A stretch of 5,567 bases of DNA from Planctomycetota bacterium (GCA_029573975.1 JAKQBU010000346.1:1-5567), one strand, 5' to 3'. Positions 1 through 5,567 are shown, counted from the stretch's first letter. Notes: generated by a model from the letters alone, not told the origin. Program-made: numbers and translations.

Positions 1-559
1 CCACCAGTTGTCTGGCCAGTTGGGCCTGAATGTATTTCTGGCGCACCTCCAGATGAACATTCTGAATCGTCATTCGCAATTCCTGCTGCTTCAAATAGGT
101 AAACACCGCCGCCGCATCCAGGGCCGTGCGAATCAGTCCGCCCAGATAGAGCGGCTGGCGGGCTAGCAACTGTAAATCGTAGGTTTCTTTCTGATTGATA
201 AAACCGCTGTTATCATTTCGCAAAGCCGAACCGGTGAAACCCACAGAAGGTAAAGCGGTGGCAATCGCCTCCGTCATCTGCCCTTTGGCTTCCAGAACTT
301 TGAGCTTGGCGGTCTGCACATCCTTATTGTGAATCAAAGCCAGTTCCAGGCAATCCTCGATCCCGACATCCCCGCTGACCGTTTCCAGTCGGCAGGCGGT
401 ATCGTCCACGGCTCCCTGCCGCAGTGTAGCCAGGCTTTGCTGACGATTCGACTGAACCTCCTGGGCGATTTGGTCCTGGGAGGCACAACCGGCCAGCAGC
501 AGCGAAATAACCAGCAATGATTCAAACGCCCGCGTACAAATAAACCTGCGAAATATCAT
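1..559 (-). CDS. TolC-like outer-membrane efflux lipoprotein, N-terminal part (3' end outside window)
   Basis: This frame is open from an ATG at 559-557 to the window edge and gives 186 residues, with no stop codon seen. The N-terminus is a lipoprotein signal: basic residues, a hydrophobic stretch at about 15-23, and a lipobox L22-A23-G24-C25. The +2 residue is Ala, which fits outer-membrane sorting. From residue 66 the sequence resembles the outer membrane efflux protein (OEP/TolC) family: GIEDCLELALIHN, a helix rich in Ala, Lys and Glu (83-103), then LPSVGFTGS, a QPLYLGG element at 135-141, and a second long helix at 145-186. Family members run to roughly 450-500 residues, so more than half is missing. 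A Shine-Dalgarno AGGAAA (570-565) lies 5 nt before the start. The start codon overlaps the stop of the tetR gene (ATGA), implying translational coupling. The usual role is the outer-membrane channel of a tripartite pump; the adaptor and inner-membrane pump would be expected further left. Substrate unknown. Confidence 0.85.
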   Translation of the reverse strand, partial: MIFRRFICTRAFESLLVISLLLAGCASQDQIAQEVQSNRQQSLATLRQGAVDDTACRLETVSGDVGIEDCLELALIHNKDVQTAKLKVLEAKGQMTEAIATALPSVGFTGSALRNDNSGFINQKETYDLQLLARQPLYLGGLIRTALDAAAVFTYLKQQELRMTIQNVHLEVRQKYIQAQLARQLV

Positions 560-1179
560 GCTCGTTTCCTGACGCCATCAAAAAATAGTTTCAGCATAAT
601 GGCATATTTGTCTTTAAATGACGTTTTTTCCGGATGAATCAGCCAGTCATACAGAAATCCATCCGTGATCCCCTCCAGGGCGATATACAATTCCCAGGGA
701 TCCGCCGCAGAATCGAAAATCCCCTCCTGAATCCCTTTGGCAAACGCTTCCACCATTCGATCCCGGATTTGCTCATACAAAGGAGCCACCGTTTCCCGCC
801 ATAGCTCATTATTGGCGAAACGATCTCCCATCCGTTCGCGGGTATAAAGCTTCATAAAGGCTTGATATTTGGTAAAGATGTCAATTTTTGCCCGGATAAA
901 CATCTCCACCAGGGAAAGTGGATTGGTTGCCTGGTCCAGTGCCGCATGGGCTTCGTCGCTAATCTCCTGACAACGCTGTTTGATAAGCGATTGATATAAA
1001 TCCTCCTTGCCGGTAAAGATATTGTAAATGGTTCCTACCGAAAATTCCGCCCGCACTGCCACATCCTCCACCGTAGTCCGGTGAAAACCCTTGTCTGCGA
1101 AAATCTCTTCCGCCGCCCCTAAAATTTCTTCCCGGTGGCGTTTTCTTTCGCGTTCTTTACGATGGGGTGTCTTTTTCAT
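556..1179 (-). CDS. TetR/AcrR-family transcriptional repressor
   Basis: A 207-residue protein of normal length for the family. A strongly basic leader (residues 2-16) precedes the TetR_N DNA-binding domain. That domain reads ILGAAEEIFADKGFHRTTV, then EDVAVRAEFSVGTIYNIFTGKEDLY, with the helix-turn-helix at about 36-55 and the typical G-T-I-Y-x-x-F recognition segment. Residues 70-207 are the helical ligand-binding and dimerisation domain, which varies between members, so the inducer cannot be read from it. The ATG at 1179 is preceded by AAAGGA 4 nt upstream. The gene is promoter-proximal and overlaps the efflux lipoprotein gene by 4 nt, the common layout of a local repressor controlling its own pump operon. 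An inverted-repeat array over its promoter is the likely operator. The family call is firm; ligand and targets are inferred. Confidence 0.93.
   Translation of the reverse strand: MKKTPHRKERERKRHREEILGAAEEIFADKGFHRTTVEDVAVRAEFSVGTIYNIFTGKEDLYQSLIKQRCQEISDEAHAALDQATNPLSLVEMFIRAKIDIFTKYQAFMKLYTRERMGDRFANNELWRETVAPLYEQIRDRMVEAFAKGIQEGIFDSAADPWELYIALEGITDGFLYDWLIHPEKTSFKDKYAIMLKLFFDGVRKRA
565..570 (-). promoter_or_regulatory. Ribosome binding site of the TolC-like gene
   Basis: AGGAAA on the minus strand, 5 nt before the ATG at 559. It lies inside the last codons of the tetR gene and supports the ATGA-overlap start for the efflux lipoprotein. Confidence 0.6.
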
Positions 1180-1197
1180 CGATTCCTTTTCTTCACA

Positions 1198-1240
1198 TTC
1201 ATATTATGAACAAAAATTCATTATCTTGAACAGCAATTCA
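1198..1240. promoter_or_regulatory. Array of five alternating TTCA/TGAA half-sites, likely operator of the TetR repressor
   Basis: TTCA occurs at 1198, 1217 and 1237 and its complement TGAA at 1207 and 1227, so half-sites alternate in orientation at intervals of 9-10 bp. The leftmost pair forms TTCATA-T-TATGAA. The units at 1207-1221 and 1227-1241 are direct copies, 13 of 15 bases identical, with a 20-bp period, about two helical turns. The array covers the -10 element of the minus-strand promoter and its predicted transcription start, a position suited to repression. TetR dimers commonly bind palindromes of this kind near their own gene. Assignment to this TetR protein is inference from position. 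Confidence 0.55.
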
Positions 1241-1248
1241 TGTGTCAA
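1220..1248 (-). promoter_or_regulatory. Sigma70-type promoter of the tetR-tolC unit
   Basis: On the minus strand a perfect -35 TTGACA (1248-1243) and a -10 GATAAT (1225-1220) are separated by 17 bp. Transcription would start near 1213, leaving a leader of about 34 nt before the tetR ATG. The -10 lies inside the half-site array. Confidence 0.7.
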
Positions 1249-1293
1249 GGACAATTCCATTATATATTTTTCAAAAAATTCCGTTTTTTTATC

Positions 1294-1322
1294 TTGACAA
1301 AAAGTTAGACGCGCCGTACAAT
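1294..1322 (+). promoter_or_regulatory. Sigma70-type promoter of the regulator-porin-feoAB operon
   Basis: A perfect -35 TTGACA (1294-1299) and a -10 TACAAT (1317-1322) are separated by 17 bp. Predicted start near 1329, about 28 nt before the ATG at 1357. The -35 elements of the two divergent promoters are 45 bp apart, separated by an AT-rich stretch with T and A runs (1261-1291). No other promoter is obvious further along the operon, where genes overlap or lie within 10 nt of each other. Confidence 0.7.
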
Positions 1323-1348
1323 TCCGAAAATACGAATTTGGATAAATT
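1320..1348. promoter_or_regulatory. Candidate metal-regulator operator between the -10 element and the start codon
   Basis: Two overlapping inverted repeats lie here: AATTC-N9-GAATT (1320-1338) and AATTT-N4-AAATT (1335-1348). They run from the -10 element across the predicted transcription start, where an iron-bound repressor encoded just downstream could block the operon. Neither matches a Fur or DtxR consensus well and the region is AT-rich, so short palindromes are expected by chance. Confidence 0.25.
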
Positions 1349-1356
1349 ATAAAATT

Positions 1357-2661
1357 ATGGAAAATAAAGAATTAAGTGCCAGCCTGGAAGATTACCTGGA
1401 ATCCGTATTTCTGATTTCTCAAAGTCAGCCCAGCGTTCATGCCAACCAGATTGCCGAATATTTAAAGGTAGCCAAATCCAGTGTCTCCTGGGCACTGAAC
1501 CAATTGTCCGATAAGGGGCTAATCAATTACAAACCCTATGAAACCATCACCTTGACGGAAAAGGGGGAAAAAATAGCCCGGCGGGTGGCAGGACGGCATG
1601 AAAAAATTAAAACGTTTTTGAAAGAGGTTTTATCCGTCGAAGAGGATATGGCCGAGGCCAATGCCTGCCGCATGGAACATATCGTAGATAAGGAAGTTCT
1701 GGAGCGGATGAACCGGTTCGTGGAATTTCTGGACAAATGCCCGCGGGCCGGCCGCCAGTGGATGAAGGGATTCGGCCTGTTTTGCGACCAGGGGAAAAAA
1801 CACGACAATTGCTGCGAATGCCTCGAACAGTGCCGGGAAACCATCGAAAAGGAATGCATCCAGGTTTCTCCGGCTGAGCCGCTGAACGAAGAACTGCCCA
1901 AAGTCAGCAAAGGCCGCGATATCCATGTGCTGGACCGGCTGGAGGAAATCCTGCGGGAAAGCGGCAGCGAACTCAGCGAGGCGGAGGCGACCGCCGCGGA
2001 AACTTTTCTTGCCACCGAACGCCATCAAACCATGGACGAAATCCAGCAGCAGGCCCGCCAAAAAAACAAAGAGGTCTCCAGGGAAGCCGTGGAAAAGGCC
2101 ATGGAACTGCTCTGTGAGCATAAACTGGCCCGTATTTTGCGTCTCAACAATCAAACCGTATATGAGCATTTTCACCCGGAATCCCACCATGACCATTTGT
2201 ACTGTGTCAAGTGCGGCGCCATCGTGGAATTCTTTGATCCGCGGATCGAATCCCTCCAGATGGAAACGGCCCGGCGGGCCGATTTCCGCATGTTGCGGCA
2301 TCATCTGAATATCTACGGCGTGTGCCGGGATTGTATCAACCGGGAATCCCAGGTGCGCAGCCTGGATGAATGCCTGGCCGGCGAGATTATCTCCATCGTC
2401 CGGATCAACGGCGATAAAAAAACCCAGCTTCGCATCACGGAACTGGGCCTGGGCAAAGGGATTGCCGCTGAAATCCTCAGTGATAAATGCTGCGGGGAGA
2501 ATACTATTGTGATGATCGGGGCCAGCCGGGTGATGATCGACCGGGAAACCGCCCAAAAAATAAAAGTGATCAACCTGAGTATGGAACAGGGCCTGCCGCA
2601 TCGCGGCGGCATGCGGTACCGGCATCGCCACGCCCTCGAGAAAAGAAAGGAACTGGAATGA
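1357..2661 (+). CDS. DtxR-Fur-FeoA fusion: multidomain metal-dependent transcriptional regulator
   Basis: 434 residues in one uninterrupted frame. Residues 5-127 are DtxR/MntR-like: EDYLESVFLIS, a winged helix (29-70, with KSSVSWALNQLSDKGLINY and LTEKGEKIA), then the metal-binding dimerisation domain with GRHEKI and CRMEH. Putative ligands are D12, E15, H81, C104, E107 and H108. Residues 128-167 form a Cys-rich segment (C128, 143, 152, 153, 155, 159, 167). Residues 188-328 are Fur-like: a divergent helix-turn-helix, HHDHLYCVKCG at 277-287, EFFDPRIESLQ, and CRDC at 323-326. Residues 335-406 resemble FeoA (LAGEIISIVRINGD, LRITELGLGKG). The tail (407-434) is rich in Arg and His. Ordinary DtxR proteins have about 140-230 residues and Fur about 140. 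The gene leads the feo operon, so iron-dependent autorepression is the natural inference. The Shine-Dalgarno is weak (GGA 14 nt upstream), but the DtxR domain starts immediately after this ATG. The stop overlaps the porin start. Confidence 0.88.
   Translation: MENKELSASLEDYLESVFLISQSQPSVHANQIAEYLKVAKSSVSWALNQLSDKGLINYKPYETITLTEKGEKIARRVAGRHEKIKTFLKEVLSVEEDMAEANACRMEHIVDKEVLERMNRFVEFLDKCPRAGRQWMKGFGLFCDQGKKHDNCCECLEQCRETIEKECIQVSPAEPLNEELPKVSKGRDIHVLDRLEEILRESGSELSEAEATAAETFLATERHQTMDEIQQQARQKNKEVSREAVEKAMELLCEHKLARILRLNNQTVYEHFHPESHHDHLYCVKCGAIVEFFDPRIESLQMETARRADFRMLRHHLNIYGVCRDCINRESQVRSLDECLAGEIISIVRINGDKKTQLRITELGLGKGIAAEILSDKCCGENTIVMIGASRVMIDRETAQKIKVINLSMEQGLPHRGGMRYRHRHALEKRKELE
2646..2652 (+). 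promoter_or_regulatory. Ribosome binding site fixing the porin start
   Basis: AAAGGAA ends 5 nt before the ATG at 2658. The frame is open upstream to an ATG at 2487 inside the regulator gene, but only the 2658 start has this site and is followed directly by a signal peptide, so it is preferred. Confidence 0.7.
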
Positions 2662-3956
2662 AAAAAAACCGCACTAGTTTGTATCTACTTCTTTGTACAG
2701 GAATGTTTTTGCTAACCGTAACCGCAGGGGCATTCGGGGCGGAGGAAACGGATTCCCAGGACCCGGAGACCGGATTCTGGCAAAGGGATTCCCTGACCGA
2801 TGGCTTCTTCGGACTGAATGAGCGATTGAACAACCAGGGGATCGATCTGGCTTTGTCCGCTACCCAGGTCTATCAGCAGAATCTCCGCGGTGGCCGGAGT
2901 ACCCATCGCCAAAGCGGCCGCTACACCGGCAGCTACGACCTGGAACTCTCTGCCGACTGGGAAAAACTGGCGGGGCTGGAAAATATCCGATCCTATCTGC
3001 TAGGAGAGGGAAGCTGGCCCCGGACCGAAGGCATCAATGAAACATCCGTCGGCAGTTTTCTGGGAGTCAACGACGATGCCGGCGGTGCACGATCCCTGGA
3101 TATTACGGAGTTCTGGTTCGAGAAATCCTGGCTGGAAGAATCGCTCATTTTGCGACTGGGAAAAATCGACCTGACCTGCGGATTCCAATGCGGCAATTGT
3201 CCGGCCAATTTTGACGGCAGCGTCTATGCGGGGGACGAGACCAGCCAGTTCCTCAATTCCGCCCTGGTGAATAACCCCACCATCCCCTTTCCTGACAATG
3301 GGCTGGGAGCGATTCTGTATGCCAGCCCGGTCGAGTGGTGGTATGCTGCCTTCGGCGCCGCCGACGCCCAGGCGGATGCGCGGGAAACCGGTTTCCGAAC
3401 TGCCTTCCACGCGGAAGACTATTTCCTCTGCCTTTTGGAAACCGGGCTTACCCCGTCCCTGCCTGGTCCCAGCGGTCCCCTGCAGGGCGCCTATCGGATT
3501 GGCTGCTGGTTTGACCCGCAGGACAAGCAGCGGTTTGCCTCCGAAAGCATCAAGCGGGATGATATGGGATTTTATTTGAGCTTCTGCCAGTGCGTGTTTC
3601 GCGAAAACGGCGATCCGGAAGACACCCAGGGATTGGGACTCTTCAGCCGGTACGGCTGGGCCGACAGTGACGTCAATGAGTTGGCTGATTTCTGGTCGGC
3701 CGGCGCCCAGTATCAGGGCATCCTGCCCCACCGCGACGAAGATGTACTGGCCCTGGGGTTGGCCCAGGGCATTTTCAGCAACCGCAGCGAAATCCCCGAA
3801 GATGCCGAAACCGCACTGGAGATGTACTACAACCTGAAAGTATCCGGCTGGATGCACCTGTCTCCCAGCGTACAATACATCGCCAATCCCGCCGGTTCAG
3901 AAAATGATCTCCAGGATGCTGTAGTGCTGGGTATGCGTATGCAGGCAGCCTTTTAA
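2658..3956 (+). CDS. OprB-family outer-membrane porin with Cys-rich insertion
   Basis: 432 residues from the ATG that overlaps the regulator's stop. A Sec signal peptide occupies residues 1-28 (MKKNRTS, hydrophobic core 8-23, cleavage likely after AFGA). The mature protein shows OprB traits: LTDGFFGLNERLNNQGIDLALS at its start, alternating beta-strand patterns throughout, the signature DETSQFLNSALVNNPTIPFP (193-212) followed by DNGLGAILYASP, and a C-terminal aromatic beta-signal ending in Phe432. OprB members are named as carbohydrate-selective porins, but this gene lies between an iron regulator and feoAB, so passage of Fe2+ or a small iron complex is a reasonable alternative; the sequence does not decide. 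Oddly for a porin, the mature part has seven cysteines: C174, C178 and C181 just before the signature, then C258, C283, C310 and C312. Family call strong, substrate unknown. Confidence 0.88.
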   Translation: MKKNRTSLYLLLCTGMFLLTVTAGAFGAEETDSQDPETGFWQRDSLTDGFFGLNERLNNQGIDLALSATQVYQQNLRGGRSTHRQSGRYTGSYDLELSADWEKLAGLENIRSYLLGEGSWPRTEGINETSVGSFLGVNDDAGGARSLDITEFWFEKSWLEESLILRLGKIDLTCGFQCGNCPANFDGSVYAGDETSQFLNSALVNNPTIPFPDNGLGAILYASPVEWWYAAFGAADAQADARETGFRTAFHAEDYFLCLLETGLTPSLPGPSGPLQGAYRIGCWFDPQDKQRFASESIKRDDMGFYLSFCQCVFRENGDPEDTQGLGLFSRYGWADSDVNELADFWSAGAQYQGILPHRDEDVLALGLAQGIFSNRSEIPEDAETALEMYYNLKVSGWMHLSPSVQYIANPAGSENDLQDAVVLGMRMQAAF

Positions 3957-3966
3957 AAGAAAAACC

Positions 3967-4200
3967 ATGACACACGAAAAAAACCTCAACGACCTGGCCC
4001 CCGGAACCGAAGGCATCATCCTTCGAATCCGCAACACCAGCCCCATCAAAAAGCGTTTGCTGGAAATGGGCCTGATTAAAGGCGAGACCATACATAAAGT
4101 TAAACTGGCGCCGCTGGCCGACCCCGCCGAATACATCGTCAAAGGCTATCACGTCAGCCTGCGCCGGGATGAAGCGCGGGACGTGCTGTTGGAACCCTGA
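3967..4200 (+). CDS. feoA: FeoA, small cytoplasmic ferrous-iron transport protein
   Basis: 77 residues, the usual FeoA size. The SH3-like fold is recognisable from LNDLAPGTEGIILRIRN (7-23), KKRLLEMGLIKGETIHKVKLAPLADPAEYIVKGYHVSLRRDEARDVLL (28-75). The motif LLEMGL followed by the APL-DP loop and the SLRRDEA ending are diagnostic. FeoA is cytoplasmic and is thought to act on FeoB, possibly modulating its activity. It starts 10 nt after the porin stop and ends 6 nt before feoB, so all belong to one transcript. The ribosome site is weak (AAGAAA, 4 nt upstream). A second, diverged FeoA-like domain is fused to the regulator at the head of the operon, so this operon encodes two such domains. Confidence 0.95.
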   Translation: MTHEKNLNDLAPGTEGIILRIRNTSPIKKRLLEMGLIKGETIHKVKLAPLADPAEYIVKGYHVSLRRDEARDVLLEP

Positions 4201-4206
4201 AATCCT

Positions 4207-5567
4207 ATGGAAAAACACAAAACCTTTACCGTCGCACTCTGCGGCAATCCCAATTCCGGCAAGACCACCCTCTTCAACAGCCTGACCGGCTCCAACCAGC
4301 GGGTGGGCAACTACGGCGGCGTCACCGTCGAAACCAAAGAGGGCATCTGCCGCTATAACAACTACCGCTTTCGTATCGTCGATCTGCCCGGCACCTATTC
4401 GCTCTCCGCCTATTCCATCGAAGAAATCGTCGCCCGCGATTATCTGCTGCACGAAAAACCGGACGTCGTGATCAATGTCACCGACGGCACCAATCTGGAA
4501 CGCAACCTCTATCTCACCGTCCAGCTCCGCGAACTGGCCGTCCCGATGGTCATCGCCCTCAATATGGCCGATGAGATGGATAAACGGGGCTTGCAGGTGA
4601 ACCTGGAGGTACTGAGCCAGGATTTCGGCGCCCCCGTCGTTCCCACTGTCGGCACCCGCGACCTGGGCATGAAAGAACTGCTTGATAAGATAATTGAAGT
4701 CGGCGCCGGCCGCTGGTCCGGCCATGATACCCCCCCGATCCGCTATGGCGATGCCATTGAAACCGAATTGCAGAAAATCAGTCAGCTTATCGAGGACAGC
4801 CGGAATTCCCTCCCCAACGGTCAGGCCGCCGGCACCAAACCAACCGCCCTGATCGATTCCCCGAAATGGTTGGCGATCAAACTGCTGGAAAACGATCAAA
4901 ATATCGTCCAGCACCTGCAGCAAAACCATCTCTGGGATTCGCTGTCAGAACAGGTGCAAAACAGCCAGAAATACCTGAACAGCCTCTTCGGGGAAGACCC
5001 GGAAACCATCATCGCCGAGCAGCGGTACGGTTTTGTGCGGGGCGTCTGCCGCAGCGTCATTCGCCTGACCGCCGAGGTCCGTGCCAATTACTCCGACAAA
5101 ATCGACCTGATCCTCACCAACCGCCTGCTGGGACTGCCCATTTTCGCCGTGATGATGTACCTGACCTTCTGGCTGGTCTTCACCGTCGGCGAATACCCGA
5201 TGGGCTGGATCGAAACCGGCATCGGCCACCTGGCCGCCCGTCTCAATGAAGCCTGGCCCGCCGGCCGATGGCAAACCCTGCAATCGCTTCTCACCGATGG
5301 CGTCATCGCCGGCGTCGGCGGCGTCATCGTGTTTCTGCCCAATATCATGCTCCTCTTCCTGGCCCTGGCCATGCTGGAAGATACCGGCTACATGGCCCGC
5401 GCCGCCTTCATCATGGACCGCATGATGAAATGGGTCGGTCTGCACGGCAAAAGTTTTATCCCCATGCTCACCGGCTTCGGCTGCTCGGTCCCCGGAATAT
5501 TGGGGACTCGTGTCCTGGACAATCAGCGTGACCGCCTCACCACCATGCTCGTCCTGCCGCTGATGAG
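4207..5567 (+). CDS. feoB: FeoB, GTP-dependent ferrous-iron permease, N-terminal part (3' end outside window)
   Basis: 453 complete codons are visible of a protein that usually has about 700-800 residues. The cytoplasmic G domain is complete: G1 GNPNSGKT (13-20), G2 threonine T40 in GGVTVE, G3 DLPG (59-62) followed by [11 protein letters not shown], and G4 NMAD (119-122), the usual FeoB form of NKxD. Residues about 165-300 are the helical linker region, with [12 protein letters not shown]. The first membrane helix is at about 310-331 ([20 protein letters not shown]). The first gate region follows: [19 protein letters not shown] (369-387), [18 protein letters not shown], and [13 protein letters not shown] (423-435), whose Cys426 is the conserved pore cysteine of the family. 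FeoB imports Fe2+ across the inner membrane. The start follows feoA by 6 nt without a clear Shine-Dalgarno, which suggests translation coupled to feoA. The sequence upstream of the edge is normal, so the truncation is only the window boundary. Confidence 0.96.
   Translation, partial: MEKHKTFTVALCGNPNSGKTTLFNSLTGSNQRVGNYGGVTVETKEGICRYNNYRFRIVDLPGTYSLSAYSIEEIVARDYLLHEKPDVVINVTDGTNLERNLYLTVQLRELAVPMVIALNMADEMDKRGLQVNLEVLSQDFGAPVVPTVGTRDLGMKELLDKIIEVGAGRWSGHDTPPIRYGDAIETELQKISQLIEDSRNSLPNGQAAGTKPTALIDSPKWLAIKLLENDQNIVQHLQQNHLWDSLSEQVQNSQKYLNSLFGEDPETIIAEQRYGFVRGVCRSVIRLTAEVRANYSDKIDLILTNRLLGLPIFAVMMYLTFWLVFTVGEYPMGWIETGIGHLAARLNEAWPAGRWQTLQSLLTDGVIAGVGGVIVFLPNIMLLFLALAMLEDTGYMARAAFIMDRMMKWVGLHGKSFIPMLTGFGCSVPGILGTRVLDNQRDRLTTMLVLPLM

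Noticed and set aside
1091..1297. Small plus-strand open frame across the tetR start and intergenic region
   Set aside because: It is antisense to the TetR DNA-binding domain and runs into promoter elements; no ribosome site or recognisable sequence.
1335..1360. Possible Fur box near GATAAATTAT before the regulator start
   Set aside because: Only the first few bases resemble the GATAATGATAATCATTATC consensus, and AT-rich leaders produce such matches by chance. It is kept only as a weak palindrome in the feature list.
1630..2631. Minus-strand open frame of 333 codons opposite the regulator
   Set aside because: It is antisense to the DtxR-Fur-FeoA frame, which has clear motifs along its whole length. 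No ribosome site or family pattern was seen.
2487..2657. Upstream start for the porin at 2487
   Set aside because: It would add 57 residues lying wholly inside the regulator gene and bury the signal peptide. The ATG at 2658 has a good ribosome site and the usual ATGA overlap.
3000..3875. Minus-strand open frame of 291 codons opposite the porin
   Set aside because: It is a shadow of the porin gene, which has a signal peptide, family signature and C-terminal Phe on the plus strand.
3775..4929. Long minus-strand open frame (384 codons) opposite the porin end, feoA and feoB
   Set aside because: It lies antisense to three strongly supported genes. Its composition (many Gly, Asp, Phe, Gln) is what the complement of their codons yields, and no domain is recognisable.
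5290..5335. Repeated GGCGTC units in feoB
   Set aside because: These encode the Gly/Val-rich [12 protein letters not shown] membrane segment conserved in FeoB, so the repetition is explained by the protein.
1..5567. CRISPR arrays, tRNA or rRNA genes, insertion sequences, rho-independent terminators
   Set aside because: None seen: no regularly spaced long repeats, no cloverleaf or rRNA-like stretches, no transposase frames, and no GC stem followed by a T run at gene ends.

Overview
The window comes from a Gram-negative bacterium with an outer membrane. It encodes an outer-membrane efflux lipoprotein and an OprB-type porin, and its genes overlap in the compact ATGA fashion. The standard genetic code fits all reading frames. 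The taxon cannot be fixed from the sequence. The Cys-rich DtxR-type regulator and the OprB-type porin make me think of anaerobic lineages such as Desulfobacterota or Planctomycetota/PVC, but that is an impression and not a measurement.

Layout. Two transcription units diverge from a 177-bp AT-rich intergenic region (1180-1356). Leftward, a TetR-family repressor (556-1179) is followed with a 4-nt overlap by a TolC-like outer-membrane factor lipoprotein, whose 3' end lies beyond position 1. This looks like the start of a self-regulated efflux operon. Rightward, four genes form an iron-uptake operon: a large metal-responsive regulator (1357-2661), an OprB-family porin (2658-3956, overlapping the regulator by ATGA), a free-standing feoA (3967-4200), and feoB (4207 to beyond the window end). 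The intergenic region holds a good sigma70-type promoter on each strand, both with 17-bp spacers. It also holds an array of alternating TTCA/TGAA half-sites at about 10-bp intervals over the tetR promoter.

The most unusual item is the 434-residue regulator. One uninterrupted frame reads as a DtxR/MntR-type repressor (winged helix plus metal-binding dimerisation domain), then a cysteine-rich segment, then a Fur-like domain with the HHDHLYCVKCG and CRDC metal motifs, then an FeoA-like SH3 domain. Two iron-sensor families that normally act as separate proteins are thus joined, and the chain sits at the head of the feo operon. The Fur part keeps its metal-binding signatures but has lost the usual recognition-helix sequence. 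I infer that DNA binding is done by the DtxR part and that the Fur part serves as an extra sensor or dimerisation module.

How the genes may work together. FeoB is the GTP-dependent ferrous-iron permease of the inner membrane and FeoA its small cytoplasmic partner. The porin, translationally coupled to the regulator and placed before feoA, could provide the outer-membrane route for Fe2+ or a small iron chelate. The fused regulator would switch the whole unit, itself included, according to iron status. The efflux unit to the left is probably a separate function that only shares the intergenic region.
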